From contig NZ_CP058350.1 in NCBI RefSeq assembly GCF_005860795.2, positions 746,001 through 810,000 on the forward strand: DNA of 64,000 nt, in the 5' to 3' direction. Each line of letters begins with the position of its first letter. Positions within the stretch are counted from its first letter, which is position 1. Below the pieces are notes generated by a model. It was not told the DNA's origin. It searched no databases and worked only from the letters and a program-made list of their open reading frames with translations. This document shows, piece after piece, positions 47,548 through 56,678 of the stretch. Origin of the DNA: Peteryoungia desertarenae (GTDB lineage Bacteria > Pseudomonadota > Alphaproteobacteria > Rhizobiales > Rhizobiaceae). The translations under genes and the position numbers were made by a program.

Positions 47548-48395
47548 CCCTTTGTCGCTCCAAGGGTCAGCCCGGCGATGAAATGCTTCTGCATGAGGAA
47601 GAACATCGCGACCGGCGGCAGGGCCGCGACAATGGACCCCGCAGACACGAGATGCCACGCTGCAACCCATTGACCATTCAAGGCGTTGAGCCCCGCCGTC
47701 ACCGGCATCGCATGCTGGCCCTGAACCAGAACGGTTGCCCAGAAATAGTCATTCCAGACAAAAGTGAAGACCAGCACAGACAGAGCGGCAATCGCAGGCC
47801 GCATCAGCGGCAGCACGATGTGACGGAAGATCTGCCATTCGGAGACACCTTCTACACGCGCCGACTCAATGAGCGCAAAGGGCAGTCCCTTGATGAAATT
47901 GCGCATGAACAAGGTACAGAAACCGGTCTGGAAGGCGACATGGAAAAGCACCAGGCCCATCGTCGTGTCGTAGAACCCCATTTTCAGGGTCAGATCGCGA
48001 ACCGGTACCATCAGGATCTGGAACGGAATGAAATTGCCGGCAACGAACAGGAAGAAGAGGAAGAGGTTCGATTTGAACTTGTAGACAGCCAGGGCGAAGC
48101 CGGTGAGGCAGGAGAGCGCCACGGCCCCGATCACCGTCGGAATTGTCACCTTGAAGGAATTCAGGATGTAGTAGCCGATTGGTGAATTCTGGAAGACTGC
48201 CGAATAGTTCTCAAAGCCGGCAAAGCCTGAGGGAATGCCGAAATAGTTGCCGGCAGCGAGATCGCCAGCCGGGCGCACTGACGTTAGCGCGACGCCAATC
48301 AGCGGCAGAAGCCACAGGAACAGCGCAATTGGCAGCATCACCTTGTAGCCGGAACGGACGAGCGGAGACGCCTTCTGGATAGGGGTCGGGAACAT
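47544..48395 (-). CDS. sugar ABC transporter permease 2 (CUT1, LacG-like)
   Basis: 283-aa inner-membrane permease with six helices. The EAA loop (ALIESARVEGVSEWQIFRHI) near 185 contacts the ATPase. Start ATG overlaps the stop of the first permease (TGATG); its own stop overlaps the alpha-galactosidase start. With its partner it forms the galactoside channel. A signal-like first helix PIALFLWLLPLIGVAL is present. Confidence 0.93.
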   Translation of the reverse strand: MFPTPIQKASPLVRSGYKVMLPIALFLWLLPLIGVALTSVRPAGDLAAGNYFGIPSGFAGFENYSAVFQNSPIGYYILNSFKVTIPTVIGAVALSCLTGFALAVYKFKSNLFLFFLFVAGNFIPFQILMVPVRDLTLKMGFYDTTMGLVLFHVAFQTGFCTLFMRNFIKGLPFALIESARVEGVSEWQIFRHIVLPLMRPAIAALSVLVFTFVWNDYFWATVLVQGQHAMPVTAGLNALNGQWVAAWHLVSAGSIVAALPPVAMFFLMQKHFIAGLTLGATKG

Positions 48396-49300
48396 CAGGC
48401 GTTCCTTTCCTGCGAAAGCATGCGGACGATGAAGAGAGAGATGAAGACCATCATGATCAGGAAAAGGACGACGGCGATGGCCGCGCCATAACCCATGCGG
48501 AAGCCATATTCCGAGAGCGCCTGCTCGTACATGAAATAGGAGAGAACCTGACTGGAGCCATAGGGACCGCCGGCCGTCATGATCGAGACAAGATCGAATG
48601 AACGCAGCGATCCAATGACTGTCACGACCATGGCAATGAACGTGGCCGGCGCGAGCTGCGGAAGGATGATGTACCAAAGGAGTTTGAAACCCTTGGCCCC
48701 ATCCATCCGTGCCGCTTCAACCTGCTCGGTGTTAATGTTGTTGAGGCCGGTCAGATAGAGGATCATGCAATAGGCGGTCTGCGGCCAGAGGCCAGCAACG
48801 ATGATTGCATAGGTCACATAGCGCTCGTCGGCGAGAACGGCGACCTGGGTCCCCGTCAGCCATTCGATCGACTGCGAGAAAAGTCCGAAATTCGGCGCGT
48901 AGAACCAGGTGAACATCAGGCCGACAACAACCTGGCTGATCACGAATGGGAAGAAGAACAGGGATTTGTAGAGCCTTATTCCGGTTACCGTCTGGTTGAG
49001 AAACAGCGCAACAGCAAGGCCTGCGGGGATCGAGAGAAGATAGAGAACGAGCCACAGGACATTGTTGTGCAGCGACACATAGAACGTGTCGTCATCCATC
49101 AGCTCGACATAGTTCTGCAAGCCGATCCATTCCTTTGCACCCAGCCCATCCCAGTCATGAAAACTGATCCAGATAGATTGAAAGATTGGAACCAGAACAT
49201 AGATGAGAAACATCAACATGCCCGGCGCAAGAAACAGCCACGGGGCCAGTTTCTGCTGGTTGCGCTTCCAGTTCTGCGCAGCTGAGATGGTGTTGCTCAT
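48395..49300 (-). CDS. sugar ABC transporter permease 1 (CUT1, LacF-like)
   Basis: 301-aa permease, six helices (first: LFLAPGMLMFLIYVLVPIF), EAA loop VEAARMDGAKGFKLLWYIIL near 200. The ATG at 49300 has AAAGGTG upstream; the open frame to 49381 lacks family sequence. It pairs with the second permease, whose start overlaps its stop. An 84-bp gap separates it from the binding-protein gene. Confidence 0.92.
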   Translation of the reverse strand: MSNTISAAQNWKRNQQKLAPWLFLAPGMLMFLIYVLVPIFQSIWISFHDWDGLGAKEWIGLQNYVELMDDDTFYVSLHNNVLWLVLYLLSIPAGLAVALFLNQTVTGIRLYKSLFFFPFVISQVVVGLMFTWFYAPNFGLFSQSIEWLTGTQVAVLADERYVTYAIIVAGLWPQTAYCMILYLTGLNNINTEQVEAARMDGAKGFKLLWYIILPQLAPATFIAMVVTVIGSLRSFDLVSIMTAGGPYGSSQVLSYFMYEQALSEYGFRMGYGAAIAVVLFLIMMVFISLFIVRMLSQERNA

Positions 49301-49384
49301 GGCGGCACCTTTTCGAGGTCGGGAACGGCAACCGGATGCCACGGACCCGAAGGTCCGCAGCACCCGGCGCAGGGAGCTCAAAGC

Positions 49385-50617
49385 TTAGTTGTAGACGCGG
49401 GCACGCACCTTTTCGAGGCGCTCCAGGATGGCATCAAGCCGGTCCGGCTTGACCATGAATTCCTGGAAGGCTTCCATGCCGGCCTTCGCCATTTCCGCAT
49501 TGGCGTCGCGGTCGTAGAACTGCGCCAGGGCATAGGCGTTGGAGAGCATGTCAAAACCCTGCTGCAGGAAGACGTCCTCGGGCTTCTGGGCCTGGTTGTT
49601 GACCGGCAGCTGGCCGAGTGTCGCATTCATCTTTGCCTGGGCCTCTGGCGATGCAACGAAGGCCAGGAACTTCTTGGCATCATCCTTGTTCTTGGCGCCC
49701 GACGCGATGTGGAAGGTGTCGGTCGGCGCATCTTCTGCCATCGGTATACCGGGGGTGATTTCCGGGAACTGCATGAAGCCGATCTGGTCTTCGGTCAGAC
49801 CACCGTCCTTCATCGTGGCGACGGCAAAGTTGCCCATAAGATACATGGCGGCCTTGCCCTGAACCATCTGCGGAATGGCATCCTGCCAGTCGATGGCCGC
49901 ATGGCTCTCAAGGAAATAGCCGGCATTCACCAGTTCACCCCACTTTTCGAAAGTCGCACGAACGCGAGGATCGGTGTAGGGAACCTTGCCAGCCGTCAGC
50001 TCCATGTGGAACTCATAGCCATTGACGCGCAGGTTCAGGTAATCGAACCAGCCGCCCGTCGGCCACAGCGCCTTGGTGCCGATGGTGATCGGGGTGATAC
50101 CGGCGGCCTTGAGCTTCTCGCAGGCCGCCAGGAATTCGGCCCAGGTCTTCGGCGGCTCGATGCCCTGCTCGGCGAAGATGTCCTTGCGGTAGTAGATGCC
50201 CCACTGGTAGTAGGTATAGGGAACGCCCCACTTCTTGCCATCGATCGTCATGGCAGACGCTGCGGACTTTAGCTGTTCATTGAGCCCATTGGCATCCCAG
50301 ACGTCGGTGACATCTTCGAACAGGCCAGCCGTGACGAATGGCTCCATGCGATTTCCGGCAAACCAGGCCACAACATCAGGCGCATCGGCAGTCAGGAAGT
50401 TGCGAATGGCGGACTTGTAGCCCTCATGGTCGAAGTTGTTCCACTTCACGGTAATACCCGGATGGGCGGCCTGGAAATCCGCGATCAGATCTTCCATGGC
50501 CTTCTTCGGCGCAGGGTCGGAATGGTTTGAATTTAGAACGATCTCACCGGCGAAGGCGGTGGTCGAGAACAGGGCAGCACCGAGAGCAAGCCCAGTCAGG
50601 CTTTTGAAAAAGGTCAT
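49385..50617 (-). CDS. periplasmic sugar-binding protein (CUT1, galactoside operon)
   Basis: 410-aa binding protein, family 1. Signal peptide to residue ~23 (cleavage after AFA), mature part GEIVLNSNHSDPAPKKAMED. The aromatic-rich pocket includes WGVPYTYYQWGIYYRK and WPTGGWFDYLNLR. Start ATG at 50617 follows AGGGAGGAAAAC. Relatives in Agrobacterium bind raffinose-family sugars and galactinol (MelB) or lactose (LacE); the co-transcribed alpha- and beta-galactosidases agree with a broad galactoside intake. Specificity cannot be decided here. Confidence 0.9.
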   Translation of the reverse strand: MTFFKSLTGLALGAALFSTTAFAGEIVLNSNHSDPAPKKAMEDLIADFQAAHPGITVKWNNFDHEGYKSAIRNFLTADAPDVVAWFAGNRMEPFVTAGLFEDVTDVWDANGLNEQLKSAASAMTIDGKKWGVPYTYYQWGIYYRKDIFAEQGIEPPKTWAEFLAACEKLKAAGITPITIGTKALWPTGGWFDYLNLRVNGYEFHMELTAGKVPYTDPRVRATFEKWGELVNAGYFLESHAAIDWQDAIPQMVQGKAAMYLMGNFAVATMKDGGLTEDQIGFMQFPEITPGIPMAEDAPTDTFHIASGAKNKDDAKKFLAFVASPEAQAKMNATLGQLPVNNQAQKPEDVFLQQGFDMLSNAYALAQFYDRDANAEMAKAGMEAFQEFMVKPDRLDAILERLEKVRARVYN

Positions 50618-50778
50618 GTTTTCCTCCCTATGACCGTTATGCAAGCGCATTTCATTGGGAGCCAGGTGGCAGACCGGATCCCGCCGGTCGGCAGTCCCCA
50701 AGGGCTCGGCTTGATCATCTGATTCAATTCCGTAATAATCTACCGCCTTCTCATAGAACTTCTCCGGGATCCTAAGCT

Positions 50779-51702
50779 TTGGACCAATTCAGTACAATCA
50801 TGCGTGATGAGTCTGTGCCGGTTCACCCCGACAGTGACCCACGACACCCACTCGTCGTGTTTGGCGACCACCGTTTTTGTGCAGGAGAGGCGCTTGCCGT
50901 GCAGCGTATGGCTGGTCCGCATATGCATAGCCAGATCGAACTGAACTTTGTTCTCGAAGGCGATATGACCTATTGGTTTGACGGGCGCGAACTGACAATC
51001 GGCGCAGGCCGCCTTTCCCTCTTCTGGGGCATGATCCCCCACCAGGTCATTGACAGGCGGGAGGGTACGCGCTTTGTCTGCCTTTATGTACCGATGTCGG
51101 TCTTTCTCGGTCTGGCAAGCCTCAGCCGCTTTCGCGATGCCGTCTTTCGGGGGGCCATGATCGAGGCGCTCGAAGTACGCCCCTATGATCGGGACATCTT
51201 CCTACGCTGGCGCGAAGAGCTTCTATCCGGAGACGTTGGTCTTGTCGAAATCGTCCGAAATGAACTGACCGCACGTGTCCTGAGAATCGAGCGGGATGGC
51301 TGGCGGGACCTCCGGGAAGAAGGCTCGGCGATCGCCAGTCTCGGCGCGAGTGATAGCGAACGTGTCGAGCATGTAGAACGAATGCTGCGATATATTGCAG
51401 AACACGCACTCGAAGATATTTCAGCCGAAGATGTCGGGCGCGACGCGGGCCTGCACCCCAATTATGCCATGGGAATATTCAAGAGAGCTGTCGGCCACAC
51501 AATCAATCAGGCAATCATCCGTCATCGACTCGACACGGCCCAGTCACTGCTCATCTCAACCGATTTGCCGATCACCGATGTTGCCTTTGAAAGCGGTTTT
51601 GGCTCGGTCTCCCGCTTCTACGAAGCATTTGCCCACAGGTTCGTCGAAAAACCGACGACGTTTCGCAAGCGCATGCGCTCCAAGAGCATCATGCCGGCAT
51701 GA
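50779..51702 (+). CDS. AraC-family transcriptional regulator of the galactoside operon
   Basis: 307-aa regulator. N-terminal cupin sugar-sensing domain (HMHSQIELNFVLEGDMTYWF) and C-terminal AraC pair of helix-turn-helices (LEDISAEDVGRDAGLHPNYA; LPITDVAFESGFGSVSRFYE). It is divergent from the binding-protein gene across 161 bp and most likely activates the operon in the presence of galactosides, as RafR/AgpT-type activators do in related bacteria. Start is uncertain: TTG at 50779 or ATG at 50800, neither with a good ribosome site. Confidence 0.85.
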   Translation: MDQFSTIMRDESVPVHPDSDPRHPLVVFGDHRFCAGEALAVQRMAGPHMHSQIELNFVLEGDMTYWFDGRELTIGAGRLSLFWGMIPHQVIDRREGTRFVCLYVPMSVFLGLASLSRFRDAVFRGAMIEALEVRPYDRDIFLRWREELLSGDVGLVEIVRNELTARVLRIERDGWRDLREEGSAIASLGASDSERVEHVERMLRYIAEHALEDISAEDVGRDAGLHPNYAMGIFKRAVGHTINQAIIRHRLDTAQSLLISTDLPITDVAFESGFGSVSRFYEAFAHRFVEKPTTFRKRMRSKSIMPA

Positions 51703-51711
51703 CGAACCGGT

Positions 51712-51817
51712 TAGAGCATTTCCAGCCGAAGCGTGATCGCTTCGGCGTCGGACAATGCGTTAAAAAACAAAAACATAGAGCATTGAAGGTGATCCCGAGA
51801 TCACCTTCAATGCTCTA
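51712..51817. repeat. Rhizobial interspersed repeat element
   Basis: About 106 bp: TAGAGCATTTCCAGC, an inner hairpin CCGAAGCGTGATCGCTTCGG, an A-rich stretch with ACAAAAACATAGAGCAT, then a perfect 42-bp palindrome. The two ends share the TAGAGCAT word. This make-up is that of the small mosaic elements scattered between genes in Rhizobiaceae. No coding capacity. It fills the space between two convergent genes. Confidence 0.75.
51776..51817. terminator. 42-bp perfect palindrome acting as bidirectional terminator
   Basis: TAGAGCATTGAAGGTGATC, CCGA loop, then its exact complement: 19-bp arms. It ends the AraC gene (stop 51702) and contains the stop codon (TAG) of the convergent exporter gene at 51815-51817. 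No U run follows, so it may act by structure or processing rather than as a classic terminator. Confidence 0.6.
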
Positions 51818-52876
51818 GTGCAACCTGTCGAGAGGCAGGACTTCAACCGCGATCAAGATCAACGCAGCAAGGAAAAGCGTTTCTGCGACCAGCAGGCCGA
51901 TGGCACGGCGACCGACCTGCATGACCTTGGGCAGTGAGGTCTTGACCCCGACTGCTGCAATCGCAGCCAGCAATGCCCAGCGGGAGACACCGCCAGCAAA
52001 TTCCGTGACCACGTCCGGTAAATTGACGGATGAGTTGAGAGCCGCAAGCGCGAGGAAAACGACGACGAAGAGAGGGATGATCGGCGGGCGTTTTGTCCCG
52101 GAAGGCAGCGAGCGCCGATAGGCAAGCGCAATAACGAGGACTACGGGAGCCAGCAGGGTCACTCGGATCAGCTTGACCAGGACCGCCATTTCACCGGTAG
52201 GTTCGGAAACGGAAAAGCCTGCACCAACCACCTGCGCCACGTCATGGATCGTGGCACCCAGGAAAAGACCCGTCACGGCCTCATTCAAACCAAGCGCGGC
52301 AGCGATAACCGGATAGAGGATCATCGCCAGTGTTGACAGCATGGTGACACCGAAAACGGCAAACACCATGTCACGTTCTGCCTCTTCCTTGTTGCGTCGA
52401 GGCAGGACGGCCGCGATCGCCATGGCGGCCGATGCACCACAAATGGCAACAGCGCCACCAGTCAGAACTCCGAACTGTGTCTTCTGGCCGGCCATACGCG
52501 CTGCGACCATGCCGAAAGTGATTGTCAGAACCACCGCCCCGACAAGCACGGCAAGAACCGAAAAACCGAGATCGGCAAACATGTCGAAACTGATACGCAG
52601 ACCGAGAAGCGCGATCCCGAGCCGCAGCAGAACCCGCGCGGCAAATTCCAGGCCGATCAGGGTCCGTGGATCCTCGGCGAGGAAATGAAGTGCCAGACCG
52701 ATCAGGATGGCCAGCAGCATTGCAGGAGCACCGTAATGCTCTGACAGGAAAGCCGACGCCAGTGCGATCAAGGCGGCAATGGCAAGGCCCGGAAACCTCA
52801 GTTTCCAGTAGGCGGGAGACATGGCAGAGGCCTGTTCCGGCACGGCATCGGGTGCGACCGGATGATCGGATGACAT
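51815..52876 (-). CDS. YeiH/UPF0324-family putative sulfate (sulfite) exporter
   Basis: 353-aa inner-membrane protein with about ten helices, annotated generally as the YeiH putative sulfate exporter family. Conserved segments are LLRLGIALLGLRIS, GGAVAICGASAAMAIA and GATIHDVAQVVGAGFSVS. Members near sulfonate genes are thought to expel sulfite or sulfate set free by desulfonation. The ATG at 52876 has AGGTTTACCC upstream; a TTG start at 52909 is less likely. It lies 118 bp below the TRAP binding-protein gene on the same strand, with a hairpin between. Its stop is in the palindrome of the repeat element. Confidence 0.85.
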   Translation of the reverse strand: MSSDHPVAPDAVPEQASAMSPAYWKLRFPGLAIAALIALASAFLSEHYGAPAMLLAILIGLALHFLAEDPRTLIGLEFAARVLLRLGIALLGLRISFDMFADLGFSVLAVLVGAVVLTITFGMVAARMAGQKTQFGVLTGGAVAICGASAAMAIAAVLPRRNKEEAERDMVFAVFGVTMLSTLAMILYPVIAAALGLNEAVTGLFLGATIHDVAQVVGAGFSVSEPTGEMAVLVKLIRVTLLAPVVLVIALAYRRSLPSGTKRPPIIPLFVVVFLALAALNSSVNLPDVVTEFAGGVSRWALLAAIAAVGVKTSLPKVMQVGRRAIGLLVAETLFLAALILIAVEVLPLDRLH

Positions 52877-52955
52877 GGGTAAACCTGATGTAATTCTTGG
52901 ATTTCGCAAATTGCACGCATACCGGCATGACCATCGGTAGCGCGAGATTGGAACC

Positions 52956-52981
52956 GGACGCGCCTGATATCCGGCGCGTCC
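52956..52981 (-). terminator. Hairpin after the TRAP binding-protein gene
   Basis: GGACGCGCC/GGCGCGTCC, nine-base arms with an eight-base loop, 13 bp past the dctP-type stop. U run is weak in the leftward direction, so readthrough into the exporter gene is possible. Confidence 0.6.
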
Positions 52982-52993
52982 GTATTTTTCGTA

Positions 52994-54049
52994 TTAGTTC
53001 AAGTCTGCCGCACGCTCGGCATCAACCTTTGCCTGTGCCTCGGCAACCGCCGCCTGGAACTGATCGAACACCTCTGCGCCACCGGTGACGTTCGTCTTGA
53101 ACCAGTCAAACACCGGTGCAACTGCGGCCTGGAAAGCTGCCTTCTCTTCGGCTGTCGGAACATAGATTTCGCCACCGGCCTTCAGAAAGTCCTGATAGGC
53201 AGCGATTTCCTTGCGCTTCGGCGAAGCAAAGGTTGCCTGCTGGAGCGCGGCAAAACCGTCGACAACGATCTGCTTCTGCTCGGGCGAAAGGCTCTGGAAG
53301 CGGTCATTCGACATCCACCAGAAGGCGCCCATATAGCTGTGACCGTCGAGCGTCAGGTACTTCAGGCCAGCATCCGGAAACTTCATCGACATGATGTCGG
53401 TGATACCGTTTGCGGTTCCTTCGACAACACCGGTCTGCAGCGAGGTGAAGAGTTCCGGCCACGGGATCGGCGTCGGAGCAGCACCAACGGCGGTCGCAAC
53501 CTGCTGCGGCAGGTCGGCAGGCACGGTGCGCATCTTCAGGCCCTTGAGATCGTCAGGGCTCTTCACAGTCCGTTGGGTATTGGCATAGTTGCGCCAGCCA
53601 CCGGTGTTGCCGATCGTCATCAGGCGGATCTTGTTGTCGCTGTCAGCCAGAGCCCTTTCACGAAGCTGACGGGTGAAGTTGCCAGTCAACACGGTTTCGG
53701 CCACCCGGTCATCGCTCATCAGATAGGGCAGGTCCAGCACCTGGATGTAGGGGAAAAGACCTGCGGCCCCGCCAGACGTCGAGATATAGATGTCGATCGA
53801 GCCGTCGGCCACACCCTGAAGGCATTCCTCGCCGGTGGCGCAGAGCTGCGTTCCGATGAACAGTTCGACAGCGATGGCACCGTTCGAAGCGTTCTCGACA
53901 TAGTTCTTGAAGACAACGAGGCCATCATAGTCCTCGTCATTCTCGTTGGAATTGGCTGTGGCGCGCAGCGTGATGTCTGCCGCCTGCGCAATGCTCGCAA
54001 CGCTTAACGCGCTGGCGACCAGTAGCGTAGTCATCAGTGATTTCAGCAT
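52994..54049 (-). CDS. TRAP transporter substrate-binding protein (DctP family)
   Basis: 351-aa periplasmic receptor. Signal peptide to residue 23 (cleavage after AQA), mature start ADITLRATANS. The DctP pattern is clear: LPYLMSDDRV, GNTGGWRNYANTQRTVKSPD, KMRTVPADLPQQ, NGITDIMSMKF. The Arg in KMRTVP is the usual ligand-binding residue for an acid group, which may be carboxylate or sulfonate. The TRAP genes run Q, M, P here. Start ATG follows GGAGGACTGAC. Confidence 0.9.
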   Translation of the reverse strand: MLKSLMTTLLVASALSVASIAQAADITLRATANSNENDEDYDGLVVFKNYVENASNGAIAVELFIGTQLCATGEECLQGVADGSIDIYISTSGGAAGLFPYIQVLDLPYLMSDDRVAETVLTGNFTRQLRERALADSDNKIRLMTIGNTGGWRNYANTQRTVKSPDDLKGLKMRTVPADLPQQVATAVGAAPTPIPWPELFTSLQTGVVEGTANGITDIMSMKFPDAGLKYLTLDGHSYMGAFWWMSNDRFQSLSPEQKQIVVDGFAALQQATFASPKRKEIAAYQDFLKAGGEIYVPTAEEKAAFQAAVAPVFDWFKTNVTGGAEVFDQFQAAVAEAQAKVDAERAADLN

Positions 54050-54075
54050 GTCAGTCCTCCCGGTTTTTGGTTGGG

Positions 54076-55368
54076 TTAGTCAATGAAGCCCGCAAGACGC
54101 GGGACAGTCAATGTGATGGCGGGGAAATAGGTGATCAGGAAGATCACGGCGATTTCCACCGCAAGGAACGGCAGCGTCGCCCGCGCAATCGTCTCGACCT
54201 TGAGGCCGGAGACGGACGAGGACACAAAGAGCACAAGCCCCATCGGCGGCGTCAACAGACCAACGGTCAGGTTGACCGCCATGATGATGGCAAAGTGGAC
54301 CGGATCTACCCCCAGTTCGAGGAAGATCGGCCCGAGGATCGGTCCCAGAATGATGATGGCCGGTCCCGCGTCGAGGAACATGCCCACGACAAAGAGCAGG
54401 ATGTTTATCAGGAACAGCAGAATGAGCGGGTTTTCGCTCAGGCTGAGGATCAGGTCTGCGAGCATTTCCGGTGTATGAGAGAGGCTGGCGACCGTCTTGA
54501 AAGCCATGGCGGCACCGACCAGAAGCAGGACCACCGCCGATGTCATGCTGGCTCTTGCCAGGATGTCGGGGATTTCGCCGACACGCATCGAACGAAGGAC
54601 AAAAAGGCCGATAAACAGCGCATAGCCAACCGCGATTGCCGACGCCTCGGTAGGCGTGAAGATCCCGCCGAGAATGCCGCCCATGATGATGACCGGGGTC
54701 ATCAGCGGCCAGAAGGCCTTGAGACTTGCCTGGCCCCTCTGACCCCAACTCGCACGCTTCGTGGCAAGCGGAAGGTTCTCCTTGTCGGCAAGCAACCAGA
54801 CGACGCCCATGAGGCTCACACCGATAAGGACACCCGGAACGATGCCCGCCAGAAACAGGGCAGCGACACTTTCACCCATGACATAGGCATAGATGATCAT
54901 GATGCCGGATGGCGGGATGATCGGACCGATGATTGACGAGGCTGCAGTCACGGCGGCGGCAAAACGCCGGGTGTAGCCCTGCTTTTCCATGGCCGGGATC
55001 AGCATCGACCCGAGCGCCGACACATCCGCCACAGCGGAACCGGAAAGGCCGGCAAACAGCATGGAAGACAGGATGTTGACATGGGCAAGACCACCCCGCA
55101 GATGTCCGATCATCGCTTGGGCGAATTCGACCAGCCGAAGGGTAATTCCAGCCCGGTTCATCAATTCGCCGGCCAGCATGAAGAACGGGATTGCCATCAG
55201 CGGGAAGCTGTCCATGCCATTGTAGACATTCCGGTAGAGCAGGACGATGTCCCGTTCCTGACCGTTCCACCACAACAGGATGGCGGGTGCTGCGATCAGT
55301 CCGAATACGATCGGCAGGCCAAGAAGCAGGAAGACGAGAAACAGCGGCAGGAAAAGGCTCAGCATCAT
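54076..55368 (-). CDS. TRAP transporter large permease (DctM family)
   Basis: 430-aa inner-membrane subunit with about twelve helices, driving import by sodium or proton gradient. Typical strings are MAIPFFMLAGELMNRAGIT, GLSGSAVADVSALGS, ITAASSIIGPIIPPSGIMI-like and NLTVGLLTPPMGLVLFV. Its start overlaps the small permease stop (ATGATG). A 26-bp gap leads to the binding-protein gene. Confidence 0.93.
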   Translation of the reverse strand: MMLSLFLPLFLVFLLLGLPIVFGLIAAPAILLWWNGQERDIVLLYRNVYNGMDSFPLMAIPFFMLAGELMNRAGITLRLVEFAQAMIGHLRGGLAHVNILSSMLFAGLSGSAVADVSALGSMLIPAMEKQGYTRRFAAAVTAASSIIGPIIPPSGIMIIYAYVMGESVAALFLAGIVPGVLIGVSLMGVVWLLADKENLPLATKRASWGQRGQASLKAFWPLMTPVIIMGGILGGIFTPTEASAIAVGYALFIGLFVLRSMRVGEIPDILARASMTSAVVLLLVGAAMAFKTVASLSHTPEMLADLILSLSENPLILLFLINILLFVVGMFLDAGPAIIILGPILGPIFLELGVDPVHFAIIMAVNLTVGLLTPPMGLVLFVSSSVSGLKVETIARATLPFLAVEIAVIFLITYFPAITLTVPRLAGFID

Positions 55369-55955
55369 TCGGCTCCCAGACCGCGCGACATGGAAACGGG
55401 TTGAAGACGGTCTTTTTGGCCAAGAATGCCGACCACGGCGCGCAGGATAAGCTCGATGCTCACGACGAACATCAGCGTCACGCCCACGGCAAGCGAAGAC
55501 ATCATCCAGCCTCGTGGCACCTTCATCCAGGTGCTGAGGTCAAGCGAGGTCGGAACGGCAATTGCCGACATGGCAAAGCGCCCACCAAGGCCATTCACCT
55601 CGTTCCAGCCAATGCGCATGCCGAAATAGAGAAGCGTGGCCGTAAGAAGCAGGAACGTAAGATTGACGAGTGCCGCCAGCAGACGCGGCATCAGGTCGAG
55701 GATCATGTCGATCGCGACAAACCCACCTTGGCGAAAGGCGGTCGGCACCATCAAACCCGTCATCCAGAGCATCAGAAAGCGCGCGCCCTCTTCGCTCCAC
55801 GGCAGCGCCTGACCGATCACGTAGCGGAAAAAGACCTGTATGAGGATGAAGACCAGCATCACCCCAAGGCATGCTGCCCCGAGCCAGACCCCAACCAGCA
55901 GCACGGCTGCGTTGATCCGCCCAATCAGGTTGGTCAGCCCAGTCAATAGGTTCAT
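55365..55955 (-). CDS. TRAP transporter small permease (DctQ family)
   Basis: 196-aa membrane protein with four helices (LLVGVWLGAACLGVMLVFIL; the RYVIGQALPWSEEGARFLML loop is the DctQ signature). The ATG at 55955 has GGCGGAGAGT upstream; the long leader open to 56129 is not real. First gene of the TRAP block; a 195-bp gap with palindromes separates it from the flavin reductase gene. Confidence 0.9.
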   Translation of the reverse strand: MNLLTGLTNLIGRINAAVLLVGVWLGAACLGVMLVFILIQVFFRYVIGQALPWSEEGARFLMLWMTGLMVPTAFRQGGFVAIDMILDLMPRLLAALVNLTFLLLTATLLYFGMRIGWNEVNGLGGRFAMSAIAVPTSLDLSTWMKVPRGWMMSSLAVGVTLMFVVSIELILRAVVGILGQKDRLQPVSMSRGLGAE

Positions 55956-56019
55956 ACTCTCCGCCCATTCCGCGTCGTCGGTTCCAGGCTGACAATTGAG
56001 CAAAATGCCACGACAGCAA

Positions 56020-56050
56020 AAAGACAAAGTCTTTGAGGCTTTTGTCGACA
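56020..56050. promoter_or_regulatory. Palindromes upstream of the TRAP operon
   Basis: AAAGACAAAGTCTTT (six-base arms, 56020-56034) followed nine bases later by TGTCGACA (56043-56050). They stand 65-95 bp upstream of the small-permease start, a likely promoter/operator zone, and use the same GACAA/TTGTC words as the site before uxaA. Confidence 0.45.
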
Positions 56051-56150
56051 TGCGCGAAATCTTTGCGCCTGCCGAAGCCACATCATGACCAGTGCCTCTC
56101 AATTCTCCTCCCGGAGTGCGGGCAAGCACTCCGACGACGACCTCCCATTT

Positions 56151-56678
56151 TCAGCCCTGATGGGCAAAACGCCCGAAACGACCTCCGGAAAAGCACAGGG
56201 GTTCTCCCTCCCGATGTGCCACCCGCAAAACCCGACCGATGATGATCGTGTGATCACCTGCGTCATGCAACTGCGCCTTGACGCATTCAAACCGCGCAAG
56301 CGTGCCGGCAAGAACAGGCACGCCTTCTGCATTCAGCGCCCAGACCAATCCCTCAAACCCGGCCCCGCCCCGCGTGAAAGCTGTACTCAGTCCATCCTGA
56401 TCTGCGCCCAGGACGTGGATTGCGAAATGCTCGGCCTGCGAGAAGGCTCCATGCTTGGAGGAGCTTTTCGCGGGAGACCAGAGCACCAGCGGTGGATCGA
56501 GCGAGACCGAAGCGAAGCTGTTGACGGTCATGCCGATCGCACCCTGATCGGCCATCGCCGTGACCACGGTGACACCTGTGGTAAAGCTGCCAAGCGCATT
56601 GCGGAACGCCCGATGATTGGACGCTTCCGGAACAAATACCTGCTCCGCTGGCATCGAAAGCTTGCTCCCCGCCATCAT
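56151..56678 (-). CDS. FMN reductase partner (flavin reductase domain, SmoA-like)
   Basis: 175-aa flavin reductase of the HpaC/RutF/DIM6-NTAB fold: FRNALGSFTTGVTVVTA, GMTVNSFASVSLDPPLVLW, HFAIHVL, and GRVLRVAHREGEPLCFSGGRF. It makes free reduced FMN with NAD(P)H for a partner monooxygenase. The ATG at 56678 overlaps the stop of the aldo/keto reductase gene (TGATG), so coupling is likely. Same kind and size as SmoA of the sulfo-SMO pathway. The monooxygenase two genes upstream is its obvious partner. Confidence 0.85.
   Translation of the reverse strand: MMAGSKLSMPAEQVFVPEASNHRAFRNALGSFTTGVTVVTAMADQGAIGMTVNSFASVSLDPPLVLWSPAKSSSKHGAFSQAEHFAIHVLGADQDGLSTAFTRGGAGFEGLVWALNAEGVPVLAGTLARFECVKAQLHDAGDHTIIIGRVLRVAHREGEPLCFSGGRFGRFAHQG

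Noticed and set aside
51712-51817. CRISPR or insertion-sequence end
   Set aside because: No repeated unit-spacer pattern and no transposase or target duplication.
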